Shown: positions 7,727 to 16,839 of the stretch, piece by piece
Numbering within the stretch: the first letter of the stretch is position 1
How the letters are laid out: each line of letters opens with the position of its first letter
Origin: Autumnicola musiva
Lineage (GTDB): Bacteria; Bacteroidota; Bacteroidia; Flavobacteriales; Flavobacteriaceae
Reading direction: 5' to 3'
NCBI RefSeq assembly: GCF_031846585.1
Contig: NZ_JAVRHK010000007.1
Coordinates: forward strand, 124,001 to 188,000
Length of the DNA stretch: 64,000 bases
Translations under genes and position numbers: made by a program
The notes under the pieces: model-generated
The model's database searches: none
Seen by the model: only the letters and a program-made list of their open reading frames with translations
What the model was told of the DNA's origin: nothing

Positions 7727-10576
7727 ATGAGGACAGATTCTTTTGCACTGCGCCATATTGGCCCCAGGGAAAGCGAACTAAAAGAAATGTTGGACACCAT
7801 AGGAGTAGAAACTCTTGAGCAGTTAATCTACGAGACTATTCCGGATGATATTCGCCTGAAATCTCCCTTAAATTTACCTGCTGCTTTAAGTGAAAACCAG
7901 TATGCAGAACATATTGGAAAACTTTCAGCCAGAAACAGAGTTTTTAAAACCTATATCGGGCTGGGATATCATCAGGCTATTTTGCCTGCGGTTATCCAAC
8001 GCAATGTTCTGGAAAACCCAGGCTGGTACACTGCTTACACTCCATATCAGGCTGAAATTGCCCAGGGGCGTCTTGAAGCTTTACTGAATTTCCAAACTAT
8101 GGTGAGTGATCTTACCGGAATGGAAATTGCCAACGCTTCCCTTCTGGACGAATCTACGGCGGCGGCAGAAGCCATGGCTTTACTACATGCTGTTAGGGAT
8201 AGAAAGCAAAAGAAAGATGATGTAAATAAGTTTTTTGTTTCTGAAGAAACTCTGCCTCAAACAATCTCCCTGTTGAGTACAAGAGCTGACTTTCTAGGTA
8301 TTGAACTGGTAATTGGCGACCATAAAAAATTTGATTTTTCTACGGAATATTTTGGTGCTCTTTTGCAGTATCCGGGAAAATTTGGAGAAGTGCATAACTA
8401 TTCCTCGTTTGTTTCCCAATGTAAAGAAGCCGGAATTAAAATTGCCGTTGCGGCCGACATCCTGAGCCTGGTGAAACTTAAGGCCCCCGGAGAACTGGGA
8501 GTAGATGTTGTGGTTGGAACTACCCAACGCTTTGGAATCCCGTTAGGTTACGGTGGACCTCATGCTGCATATTTTGCAACAAAAGATGAATATAAAAGAA
8601 ACCTGCCCGGAAGAATTATTGGAGTAACCAAAGATGTTGATGGTAACAATGCACTGAGAATGGCTCTCCAAACCCGGGAGCAACATATAAAGCGGGACAG
8701 GGCAACTTCCAATATCTGTACTGCACAGGTGCTGCTAGCCGTAATGGCTGGAATGTATGCTGTTTATCATGGCCCTGAAGGATTAAAATATATCGCTGAT
8801 ACAGTGCACTATTCAGCTACCAATCTTTCTGCTGAACTGGTAAAGCTAGGGTTTGAGCAGGTAAATTCTGTTTATTTTGATACTGTTCAGATTAAAGCTG
8901 AAGCCGAAACGGTGAAGAAGATAGCTGAAGAAAACGAGATAAATTTTTATTATCCGGATGCAGATACTGTTTCCATTTCAATAAATGAAACCACTTCTCT
9001 GGAAGATGTAAATAACATTATTGCAGTTTTCGCCAAAGCTGCCGGTAAGGAAGCCGAACCTTTGGAAGAGCTTCTTCAAAATACTGTTATTCCCACTGAA
9101 CTGCAGCGAACAAAAGACTTTCTTACTCATAAAGTTTTTAATTCATATCGTTCTGAAACAGAACTGATGCGTTATATAAAAAAACTGGAACGCAAAGATT
9201 TATCCCTGAACCATAGTATGATTTCCCTTGGCAGCTGTACCATGAAGTTGAATGCAGCTTCAGAAATGCTTCCGCTAAGCAATCCGCAATGGGGGAATAT
9301 TCATCCTTTTGCGCCAGTTGATCAGGCAGAAGGTTATCAGATTGTTCTAAAAAGACTGGAAGATTATTTAACTGAAATCACGGGCTTCTCCGCAACGTCC
9401 CTTCAGCCAAATTCCGGCGCACAGGGAGAATATGCCGGTTTAATGGTAATAAGAGCATACCAGGAGTCAATTGGGGAAGGGCACCGTAATATTTGTCTAA
9501 TTCCATCCTCTGCGCACGGCACCAATCCAGCTTCCGCAGTAATGGCAGGAATGAAAGTGGTTGTTACCAAAGCTGCTGAAAACGGGAATATTGATGTAGA
9601 AGACCTTAGGGAGAAAGCAATAAAGCACAAAGATAATCTGGCCGCTTTAATGGTAACTTATCCTTCAACACATGGCGTATTTGAATCTGCAATAAAAGAA
9701 ATCACCAATCTTATTCACGACAATGGCGGGCAGGTCTATATGGATGGTGCAAATATGAATGCCCAGGTTGGCCTTACCAATCCCGGAGCCATAGGTGCCG
9801 ATGTTTGCCATTTAAACCTGCATAAAACTTTTGCCATTCCACATGGTGGCGGTGGTCCCGGAGTAGGCCCTATTTGCGTTGCTGAACAATTAAAACCATT
9901 TTTACCAGGTAACCCGGTTATTAAATCGGGCGGGAAAGAGGCCATAGGAGCAATCTCATCGGCACCCTGGGGATCTGCATTGGTTTGCCTTATCTCTTAC
10001 GGTTATATAAGGATGCTTGGAACTAAAGGAATTCAAAAAGCGACTGAATATGCCATTTTAAATGCAAATTATCTTAAGGAGCGTTTAAACGAGCATTATA
10101 AAACCCTTTATTCCGGAGAAAGAGGCCGTGCCGCCCATGAAATGATTGTGGACTGCCGCCCTTTCAAAAATAATGGAATTGAAGTTACTGATATTGCCAA
10201 AAGGCTTATAGATTACGGATTCCACGCACCAACGGTTTCCTTCCCTGTAGCCGGCACCGTAATGATAGAACCTACAGAAAGTGAGAGTAAGGCGGAATTG
10301 GACCGTTTTTGTCAGGCTTTAATTTCTATTAGAAAAGAAATTGATGAAACCTCATCTAAAGATCAAAATAATGTTTTGAAGAATGCACCGCACACTCTTC
10401 AAATGCTTACTTCAGATGAATGGAACCTGCCGTACTCAAGGGAGAAGGCTGCTTATCCGCTGGAATATGTTAGGGACAATAAATTCTGGCCCAGTGTAAG
10501 AAGGGTAGATGAGGCCTTTGGGGACAGAAATCTGATGTGTACCTGCCCTCCTACCGAGGAATATGCAGAAGCTTAA
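7727..10576 (+). CDS. gcvP: Glycine dehydrogenase (decarboxylating), P-protein
   Basis: PLP-dependent P-protein of the glycine cleavage system. It decarboxylates glycine and passes the aminomethyl group to lipoylated GcvH. The correct start is the ATG at 7727 (MRTDSFALRHIGPRE), giving 949 residues, the normal length; the frame is open 44 codons further upstream but that extension is not family-like. Both homologous halves are present in one chain. The PLP lysine is K700 within NLHKTFAIPHGGGGPG, a signature of the family. A TAATTTCG box, one mismatch from the -7 consensus, lies about 28 bases upstream. GcvH and GcvT are not in the window. Confidence 0.97.
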   Translation: MRTDSFALRHIGPRESELKEMLDTIGVETLEQLIYETIPDDIRLKSPLNLPAALSENQYAEHIGKLSARNRVFKTYIGLGYHQAILPAVIQRNVLENPGWYTAYTPYQAEIAQGRLEALLNFQTMVSDLTGMEIANASLLDESTAAAEAMALLHAVRDRKQKKDDVNKFFVSEETLPQTISLLSTRADFLGIELVIGDHKKFDFSTEYFGALLQYPGKFGEVHNYSSFVSQCKEAGIKIAVAADILSLVKLKAPGELGVDVVVGTTQRFGIPLGYGGPHAAYFATKDEYKRNLPGRIIGVTKDVDGNNALRMALQTREQHIKRDRATSNICTAQVLLAVMAGMYAVYHGPEGLKYIADTVHYSATNLSAELVKLGFEQVNSVYFDTVQIKAEAETVKKIAEENEINFYYPDADTVSISINETTSLEDVNNIIAVFAKAAGKEAEPLEELLQNTVIPTELQRTKDFLTHKVFNSYRSETELMRYIKKLERKDLSLNHSMISLGSCTMKLNAASEMLPLSNPQWGNIHPFAPVDQAEGYQIVLKRLEDYLTEITGFSATSLQPNSGAQGEYAGLMVIRAYQESIGEGHRNICLIPSSAHGTNPASAVMAGMKVVVTKAAENGNIDVEDLREKAIKHKDNLAALMVTYPSTHGVFESAIKEITNLIHDNGGQVYMDGANMNAQVGLTNPGAIGADVCHLNLHKTFAIPHGGGGPGVGPICVAEQLKPFLPGNPVIKSGGKEAIGAISSAPWGSALVCLISYGYIRMLGTKGIQKATEYAILNANYLKERLNEHYKTLYSGERGRAAHEMIVDCRPFKNNGIEVTDIAKRLIDYGFHAPTVSFPVAGTVMIEPTESESKAELDRFCQALISIRKEIDETSSKDQNNVLKNAPHTLQMLTSDEWNLPYSREKAAYPLEYVRDNKFWPSVRRVDEAFGDRNLMCTCPPTEEYAEA

Positions 10577-10812
10577 AATTAATAGGCTGGATGAATAATA
10601 ATTTCTGCCGTCTGAACTTCACACAGGATAAAAAATGAACCTGAAGAGATACTTTGAAATTTTGATAAATTCAGGTAACGGCTTTAGCTATTTTTTAAAC
10701 AGCCTCTGTCTCTAACTTTAAAAATTTAAATCAGCCATCGTAATTTCATGAGATGCCGCAACAAAAATTCCCAACATTTCGTTAAATTAGATAAATAACA
10801 AGTTTCGAATAA

Positions 10813-11871
10813 ATGAGTATCAAAATAACCGGCACAGGAAGCTATATTCCCAATGTAATTACAAGAAATGCTGATTTTCATCAACATGAATTCTTTAATA
10901 CAGACGGCTCAACTTTTCCGCATGACAATGAAACCACTATAAAGAAATTCAGGTCTATAACCGGAATTGAAGAGCGGAGATATCTGGAAGATAATTTAAA
11001 TACTTCTGAAATAGCAGTAATTGCAGCTCAAAAAGCCATTGAAGCCTCTGGAACAGATCCTGAAAGCCTGGATTATATTATTGTTGCCCATAATTACGGA
11101 GATGTGAAATTTAATTGTCTCCAAAGCGATACTGTTCCCAGTATTGCCACTCGCGTTAAACATCAGTTACGAATTAAAAATCCGTCCTGCGTAGGTTACG
11201 ATGTGCTCTTCGGCTGCCCCGGGTGGATAGAAGGCGTAATCCAGGCCCAGGCATTTATAAAAGCCGGGATGGCCAAAAAATGTTTGGTGATAGGAGCTGA
11301 AGCCCTTTCAAGAGTTGTTGATAAACATGACCGCGATTCCATGATTTTTTCTGATGGAGCAGGAGCAACAGTAGTGGAAAATTCAGAAGAAACCGGTGGA
11401 GTCCTCGCCCATGAAAGTGCAACCTATGCCTACAATGAAGCTAATTATATCTATTTTGGGAAATCTAACAATGCTGAAGCACCTCAGGATGTACGGTATA
11501 TAAAAATGAACGGGCGTAAAATTTATGAATTTGCCCTGATGAATGTCCCCAAGGCGATGAAATCCTGCCTTGAGAAAAGCGGAAAATCTATTAAAGATTT
11601 AAAGAAAATTTTTATTCATCAGGCAAATGAAAAAATGGATGATGCCATTATCAAGCGCTTTTATAAGCTGCACGGGATGGATGTTCCCCAAAATGTCACT
11701 CCCATGACCATTAAGGAACTGGGAAACAGCAGCGTGGCTACTGTTCCTACTCTGCTTGACTTAGTGGTTAATGGCGAAATTGAAAATCAGGAGCTGGAGA
11801 AAGGTGATATAATTATTTTTGCAAGCGTTGGTGCCGGCATGAATATTAACGCTATAGTTTACGAATACTAG
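10813..11871 (+). CDS. 3-oxoacyl-ACP synthase III (KASIII/FabH-like)
   Basis: Thiolase-fold condensing enzyme of 352 residues. The catalytic triad is visible: Cys in VLFGCPGW, His in IFIHQAN and Asn in ELGNSSVAT, so it should be active. It is not next to the fatty-acid genes that usually surround primary FabH. Instead it precedes a methyltransferase (1 base gap) and, further on, a family 2 glycosyltransferase. It may therefore make an acyl starter for a lipid or a small secondary product rather than act as the main FabH. The acyl substrate cannot be read from the sequence. Confidence 0.85.
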   Translation: MSIKITGTGSYIPNVITRNADFHQHEFFNTDGSTFPHDNETTIKKFRSITGIEERRYLEDNLNTSEIAVIAAQKAIEASGTDPESLDYIIVAHNYGDVKFNCLQSDTVPSIATRVKHQLRIKNPSCVGYDVLFGCPGWIEGVIQAQAFIKAGMAKKCLVIGAEALSRVVDKHDRDSMIFSDGAGATVVENSEETGGVLAHESATYAYNEANYIYFGKSNNAEAPQDVRYIKMNGRKIYEFALMNVPKAMKSCLEKSGKSIKDLKKIFIHQANEKMDDAIIKRFYKLHGMDVPQNVTPMTIKELGNSSVATVPTLLDLVVNGEIENQELEKGDIIIFASVGAGMNINAIVYEY

Positions 11872-11872
11872 C

Positions 11873-12391
11873 ATGTACGAAAACAGCTTTCCGAATAAAA
11901 GATATGGGAAAACTATTGAATTTTTAGAGAAGCATGTTTCCTCACCTGCAAAAATTTTAGATCTGGGAGTAGAGAATCCTTTTTCTGAAGTAATGGGCAG
12001 GCAAGGTTATGAAGTTAGCAATACTTCCGGAGAAGACCTGGACCTTGATACCTCTGCTGTTCAAAAAGATGGGTTTCATGTGGTTACCGCCTTTGAAATT
12101 TTTGAACATCTTGTAGCACCTTTCAATGTACTGAAGGATATAAAAGCTGAAAAACTCATCGCCACCATCCCGCTGAATTTGTGGTTTTCACCCGCTTACA
12201 GAAGCAAAACAGATAAATGGGACCGGCATTACCATGAATTTGAAGACTGGCAGTTTGACTGGTTACTTGAAAAGGCAGGCTGGAAAATAAAAGATACCGC
12301 AAAATGGACAAATCCCGTAAAGAAAATTGGGGTGCGTCCTTTATTAAGAAAAATCACGCCCCGCTATTATGCTGTTTATGCCGAAAGGTAA
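11873..12391 (+). CDS. Class I SAM-dependent methyltransferase
   Basis: 172-residue short methyltransferase with a Rossmann-type core: motif I KILDLGVENPFSEVM, an acidic motif II region, and the VVTAFEIFEHL segment typical of Methyltransf_11/23-type proteins. The glycine pattern of motif I (DLGVEN) is weaker than the usual DxGxGxG, so SAM binding is probable but not certain. It begins one base after the KASIII stop, suggesting one transcript. The substrate is unknown; it could modify the product of the neighbouring condensing enzyme or a glycan. Confidence 0.68.
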   Translation: MYENSFPNKRYGKTIEFLEKHVSSPAKILDLGVENPFSEVMGRQGYEVSNTSGEDLDLDTSAVQKDGFHVVTAFEIFEHLVAPFNVLKDIKAEKLIATIPLNLWFSPAYRSKTDKWDRHYHEFEDWQFDWLLEKAGWKIKDTAKWTNPVKKIGVRPLLRKITPRYYAVYAER

Positions 12392-12738
12392 TTTTTCAGT
12401 TTCATCATCCAATTCTACAGTAAAAAATCATTACTTCTTTTTTAGAAGGCGAACCTCCTGTTGAGCAAGACTATAGCCCCAGACTAAGTCGCTTATTAGC
12501 AGAATAGTCATACCACAATTCTAAGGACTTTCCCAAAAGTACTTCCGATAATTTTCATATTTGAATCTACCAGGACTGAGACCCCATAAGGTAACCTTGC
12601 TTTCTTTGAGTTTGTTTAGAATTGAAGGAGAAAAAGACTTATTCCGAATTTAATCATTAAAACCACAAATATTAACAGAAGCTATTTCATAAGCTACAAC
12701 AGGTAAAATTGTAAATTAGCAGTTGAAAATTCATCTCT
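12392..12738 (+). other. 347-base gap with no recognisable gene
   Basis: Frames on both strands are broken by stops every few dozen codons. I see no tRNA, clear terminator or family-like peptide. A 35-codon open stretch on the minus strand near 12500-12605 did not resemble anything I know. Confidence 0.5.
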
Positions 12739-13587
12739 GTGAGAATTTATATTGTTATTCCTGCCCATAATGAAGCTGAATTTATTGGCCAGACTTTAGA
12801 ATCACTGGTACAGCAAAGTAAAATACCGGAAAAAATAGTGGTTGTTGACGATAATTCTACTGACGGTACTACGAAAATTGTAGATTCTTTTATCCGCCGG
12901 CATCCGTTTATAAGCCTGATTAAAATCAGTTCTGAGGCTGCTCATCTTCCCGGCAGCAAGGTCATTAATGCTTTTAATAAAGGTTATAAGAAACTGGATG
13001 AAAATTACGACCTCATCTGTAAATTTGACGCCGACCTGGTTTTTCCGAAGAATTATCTTGAAAAGGTTGCATCGCATTTCGAGGCTTCAGCTAAAACGGG
13101 AATTTGCGGAGGTTTTTGTTCGGTTTATGAAAAGGAAAGCTGGGTTTTGGAAAATTTAACCGGAAAAGACCATTTACGCGGCGCCCTTAAAACTTATCGT
13201 AAGGAATGTTTCCTTGAAATTGGCAAATTAAAGTCCGCTATGGGTTGGGACACGGTAGATGAGTTACTTGCGCAGTATCATGGCTGGGAAGTAAAAACAG
13301 ATAAAAGCCTGTTGGTAAAGCACCTGAAACCTACAGGCAAAAATTACAATAAATCATCTAAATTCAAGCAGGGAGAAGCATTTTACCGCTTGCATTATGG
13401 ATTGTTGCTCACTGCAATAGCTTCAGCGAAGATGACGCTTAAAAAGAAAAATCTTCAGTTTTTTCTTGATTCACTAGGCGGGTATTTTAAAGCAAAAAAA
13501 GAAAAGCAGCCTTTTCTCGTTTCCGAAGAAGAAGGCTGCTTTATAAGGAATTTACGATGGAAAAATATCCGTAAAAAATTATTTTAA
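12739..13587 (+). CDS. Family 2 glycosyltransferase
   Basis: GT-A fold glycosyltransferase of 282 residues beginning at a GTG codon; no ATG in a suitable place exists. The N-terminus is classical: IVIPAHNEAEFIGQTLESL, then VVVDDNSTDGT for nucleotide binding, and CKFDADLVF as the DxD-like metal motif, followed by GWDTVDELLA for the acceptor side. No membrane helix, so it acts at the cytoplasmic face. The family builds lipopolysaccharide, capsule or glycolipid; donor and acceptor are not predictable. Its last 9 bases overlap the convergent phosphatase gene. Confidence 0.87.
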   Translation: MRIYIVIPAHNEAEFIGQTLESLVQQSKIPEKIVVVDDNSTDGTTKIVDSFIRRHPFISLIKISSEAAHLPGSKVINAFNKGYKKLDENYDLICKFDADLVFPKNYLEKVASHFEASAKTGICGGFCSVYEKESWVLENLTGKDHLRGALKTYRKECFLEIGKLKSAMGWDTVDELLAQYHGWEVKTDKSLLVKHLKPTGKNYNKSSKFKQGEAFYRLHYGLLLTAIASAKMTLKKKNLQFFLDSLGGYFKAKKEKQPFLVSEEEGCFIRNLRWKNIRKKLF

Positions 13588-15216
13588 TTTCTGGTCCAGC
13601 ATAATATATAAAGGATGCCCTGTTGCCGCATTCGGGAAAGCAATACCCAGTAGTGCGGAAATAGTTGGTGCAACATCTGTAATTTCAGAACGCTGGGTAG
13701 TGCTGCCGTGTGGAATTCCTTTTCCGAAGAAAAGAAGCGGCGCATGGGTATCGTAAGTGTAGCCGCTGCCATGGGTGGAACCTCTGGCATAACCGCTGCC
13801 GGGATTTAATACAAAAACCACATCTCCACTCCGTTTCTGATTAAACCCATTCTGAATTAAAGCTCCAATGCCGGTAGTAAGTCCACCGTTTTCCAGCTGT
13901 GTCCTGGTAAAAACTTTATCAACCTGCTCCTGCTGAAGGATGTAATGAGCAATTCTTTCCTCCAATTCTTCAGAACTAATTTCTGCATTTTTAAGAGCAT
14001 CATAATTAAAGAAAACCTGGTTATTAGAAATATTCTTAATTAAGTTATTTTGCCCATATTCTTCAGCTACAAAAACGTTCAGCTTATCTGAAAATGATGA
14101 AAAATCGAAGTACCCTGCAGGAATCTTTACAGATTCCAGGTAACCTGATACCTCACCCCCACCGTGATCGGCAGTAAGAAAAACGGTGTATTCTCCATCA
14201 CCCACATTAGAATCCAGATATTCAAGCAGTTGCGCAAGGTTCCTGTCCAACCTCAAATAAGTGTCTTCAATCTCTTTTGAATTCACCCCAAAGTTATGCC
14301 CCACCTTATCGGTACTGGAAAAACTCACATCCAGAAAGTCGGTATCCTCATCCTGCCCAAGTTGCTCGGCTTCTATAGCCATAAGGGTAAAATCCAGCGT
14401 AAGATCGTTGCCATATGGAGTTTGCGGAATAATATCATAATTGCCATTCTGGTTTTTTAATTCTGCCAAATTATATGGAAAAGAAGCTGTTTCCTGCCCA
14501 TTAAAACCACCTTCAAAATTGTTTACATCTATTCCACTTTCCCGGTAAGATTCTATGTTCTCCAGGGTATTCCATGTTTTAAAATATTCCTCTGCCGCGT
14601 TAGAATTATTAAAATCTTCAACCCACTGCGGCAATTCTTCCATGTAATAGGAACTGGTAATAAATTTGCCTTCATCACCGCCATGATACCAGTAAGCAGC
14701 ATTGGCGGTATGACCGGCCGGCAAAATAGAACCCCTGTCTTTTATGGAAATTCCTATGGTTTTACCCCTCATTTGTGTATGAAGGCGGTTTTGATCTGAA
14801 ACTGTGGTGACTTTCATACGTTGCGGAGACATTTTGCCTGCGGAAGAGCTGGTACCAACAGGTTTCACCGAAGAATCTCCGGCGCAATAAACTTCCTCTT
14901 CGGCAAATTTATCATACCAGCTGTTACTAATGATCCCGTGGTTCATGGGGCTGGTGCCGGTATGTACCGAGGCATGACCAGGGCCGGTATACGTAGGCAC
15001 ATAATTAAAATGATTATTTTTAAAATTATAGCCCTCGTTAATCATTCTTTTAAAGCCTCCTTCGCCAAACCTGCCCCAAAACCGGGTAAGATAGTCATAC
15101 CTCATCTGGTCTACTACAATTCCAACCACCAGTTTTGGTTTTTCATTTTTTACTTCCTGGGATTTGACGGGCGAAAGAAAAATCAATGCCAGGAACAAAA
15201 AAAGTATACGTTTCAT
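13579..15216 (-). CDS. PafA-like alkaline phosphatase
   Basis: Exported phosphomonoesterase of the alkaline phosphatase superfamily, 545 residues, with signal peptide MKRILFLFLALIFLSPVKSQ. Active-site residues match the flavobacterial PafA pattern with a small offset: D36 (VVDQMRYD), nucleophile T77 (VPTYTGPGHAS), N98, the K159-x-R161 pair (SIKDRG), the D/H pair in STDKVGHNFG, the DH of TADHGGG, and a late His in YDTHAPLLF. The K/R pair separates PafA-type monoesterases from diesterases. It probably releases phosphate from organic esters in the periplasm. A perfect -7 box lies 20 bases upstream. Confidence 0.9.
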   Translation of the reverse strand: MKRILFLFLALIFLSPVKSQEVKNEKPKLVVGIVVDQMRYDYLTRFWGRFGEGGFKRMINEGYNFKNNHFNYVPTYTGPGHASVHTGTSPMNHGIISNSWYDKFAEEEVYCAGDSSVKPVGTSSSAGKMSPQRMKVTTVSDQNRLHTQMRGKTIGISIKDRGSILPAGHTANAAYWYHGGDEGKFITSSYYMEELPQWVEDFNNSNAAEEYFKTWNTLENIESYRESGIDVNNFEGGFNGQETASFPYNLAELKNQNGNYDIIPQTPYGNDLTLDFTLMAIEAEQLGQDEDTDFLDVSFSSTDKVGHNFGVNSKEIEDTYLRLDRNLAQLLEYLDSNVGDGEYTVFLTADHGGGEVSGYLESVKIPAGYFDFSSFSDKLNVFVAEEYGQNNLIKNISNNQVFFNYDALKNAEISSEELEERIAHYILQQEQVDKVFTRTQLENGGLTTGIGALIQNGFNQKRSGDVVFVLNPGSGYARGSTHGSGYTYDTHAPLLFFGKGIPHGSTTQRSEITDVAPTISALLGIAFPNAATGHPLYIMLDQKLK

Positions 15217-15235
15217 ATTAGGATTTTTAAGAACA

Positions 15236-15243
15236 CAAAGTTA
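15236..15243 (-). promoter_or_regulatory. Candidate -7 box for the PafA-like gene
   Basis: On the minus strand this reads TAACTTTG, an exact TAnnTTTG match, placed so that transcription would start about 12 bases before the ATG at 15216. A clear -33 TTG at ideal spacing is not evident. Confidence 0.45.
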
Positions 15244-15327
15244 AAGGTTACTACGGCAAAAACTTTAATTCTACGTTAATAAGTTTGGCCGCTCTTTTTT
15301 GTATTTTAGCTTTACAAAAATTGTTGA

Positions 15328-16065
15328 ATGAGTTATCTGCATTCCATTGGCGAGTATATTATAATGATTAAAGGGGTCTTTGGAAGAATGACCAAGCGCT
15401 CTGTATTAAAAGAACTAATTTTTAAGGAAATTGATGAGCTTATTATTGGTTCTTTGGGAATAGTGGCTTTTCTCTCCTTCTTTATTGGAGGAGTTGTAGC
15501 ACTTCAAACCGCTTTGAACCTTAATAACCCGCTTATCCCCAAATCCCTTGTAGCCTACGCAGCAAGACAATCTATAATCCTGGAATTTTCCCCTACCTTT
15601 ATTTCTATAATTATGGCAGGGAAAGTAGGTTCTTTTATTACTTCCAGTATAGGATCTATGAGGGTGACCGAACAAATAGATGCTCTGGAAGTAATGGGAG
15701 TGAATTCCCTGAACTACCTCATTTTCCCTAAAATTGTTGCAATGCTTACTTATCCCTTTGTAATTGCAATATCAATGTTTTTGGGAATTACGGGAGCTTA
15801 TGCAGCGGCAGTTTTTGGAGGTTTTCTTAGCCCTGAAGATTTTATAGGAGGATTACAGGACGATTTTATTGGCTTTCATATATTTTATGCATTTTTCAAA
15901 ACATTCCTTTTTGCCATGATCCTGGCAACAGTTCCTGCCTATCATGGTTATTACATGACTGGGGGATCGCTTGAGGTGGGAAAAGCCAGTACCACCTCTT
16001 TTGTATGGACCAGTGTGGTAATTATTGTTACCAACTATATAGTAACCCAATTATTACTTAGCTAA
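15328..16065 (+). CDS. mlaE: MlaE-type ABC transporter permease
   Basis: Inner-membrane permease of the MCE/Mla lipid-transport system, 245 residues with five to six membrane helices. Family features include the long FIGGVVALQTALNLNNPLIP helix, the central MAGKVGSFITSSIGSMRVTEQIDALE segment with the conserved E-Q-I-D-A-L coupling motif, and a hydrophobic C-terminus. It pairs with the ATPase one base downstream. The substrate-binding MlaD (MCE) subunit is not next to it and would have to be encoded elsewhere. Likely role: retrograde or anterograde phospholipid movement across the envelope. Confidence 0.93.
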   Translation: MSYLHSIGEYIIMIKGVFGRMTKRSVLKELIFKEIDELIIGSLGIVAFLSFFIGGVVALQTALNLNNPLIPKSLVAYAARQSIILEFSPTFISIIMAGKVGSFITSSIGSMRVTEQIDALEVMGVNSLNYLIFPKIVAMLTYPFVIAISMFLGITGAYAAAVFGGFLSPEDFIGGLQDDFIGFHIFYAFFKTFLFAMILATVPAYHGYYMTGGSLEVGKASTTSFVWTSVVIIVTNYIVTQLLLS

Positions 16066-16066
16066 C

Positions 16067-16834
16067 ATGATAGAAGTTAAAGACCTACATAAGAGTTTTG
16101 CTGAACAGGATGTGCTTAAAGGTATTGACTTTGTTTTTGAAAACGGAAAGACAAACCTTATAATAGGACAATCCGGTTCCGGAAAAAGTGTATTGCTGAA
16201 GTCCATGTTGGGTATATTTACTCCGGAAAAAGGAATAATAGAATATGATGGAAAGGCTTATTCCGATTTTAGTCCTGAACAAAAAAGAGAATTGCGAAAA
16301 GATATAGGAATGTTATTTCAGGGAGGGGCACTTTTTGATTCCATGACCGTTGAAGAAAATGTTATGTTCCCCCTAAGAATGTTTAAAAAAGGAAGGAAGA
16401 AAAATCATCTTGACCGTGTTCACGAAGTACTTGAAAGGGTTAACCTGGGTACAGAAAGTCGTAATAAATATCCAGCCGAGATAAGTGGGGGAATGCAAAA
16501 AAGGGTAGCCATTGCAAGAGCTATTGTAAATAAACCAAGATATTTATTTTGTGATGAGCCTAACTCCGGCCTCGATCCTAAAACCGCTACTATTATAGAT
16601 AATCTTATTCATGAACTAACCGTGGAATATGATATCACTACCGTTGTAATTACCCATGATATGAATTCGGTACTCGAAATAGGTGAAAATATAGCCTTTT
16701 TAAAAGAGGGCGTTCTTGCCTGGAAAGGGGATAAAAGCCAGATCTTTAAAACAGATGACGAAACGGTAACCGATTTTGTTTATTCTTCAGATTTATTCAA
16801 GAAAGTCAGGCAGGCACAGCTTCAGGGATTGTAA
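16067..16834 (+). CDS. mlaF: MlaF-type ABC transporter ATPase
   Basis: ATP-binding subunit of the same system, 255 residues. Walker A is GQSGSGKSVLLK, the Q-loop lies in MLFQGGALFDSMTV, the ABC signature is EISGGMQKRVAIARAI, Walker B plus glutamate is YLFCDEPNSGLDP, and the H-loop is VVITHDM. It follows mlaE by one base and surely forms a complex with it. The C-terminal extension (DFVYSSDLFKKVRQAQLQG) is typical of MlaF relatives. The next gene is on the opposite strand only 5 bases away. Confidence 0.94.
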   Translation: MIEVKDLHKSFAEQDVLKGIDFVFENGKTNLIIGQSGSGKSVLLKSMLGIFTPEKGIIEYDGKAYSDFSPEQKRELRKDIGMLFQGGALFDSMTVEENVMFPLRMFKKGRKKNHLDRVHEVLERVNLGTESRNKYPAEISGGMQKRVAIARAIVNKPRYLFCDEPNSGLDPKTATIIDNLIHELTVEYDITTVVITHDMNSVLEIGENIAFLKEGVLAWKGDKSQIFKTDDETVTDFVYSSDLFKKVRQAQLQGL

Positions 16835-16839
16835 TTACG

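Noticed and set aside
12412..12605. Possible eroded gene on the minus strand in the gap before the GT2 gene
   Set aside because: Stretches of 30-35 codons are open but end in stops and the translation matches nothing I know.
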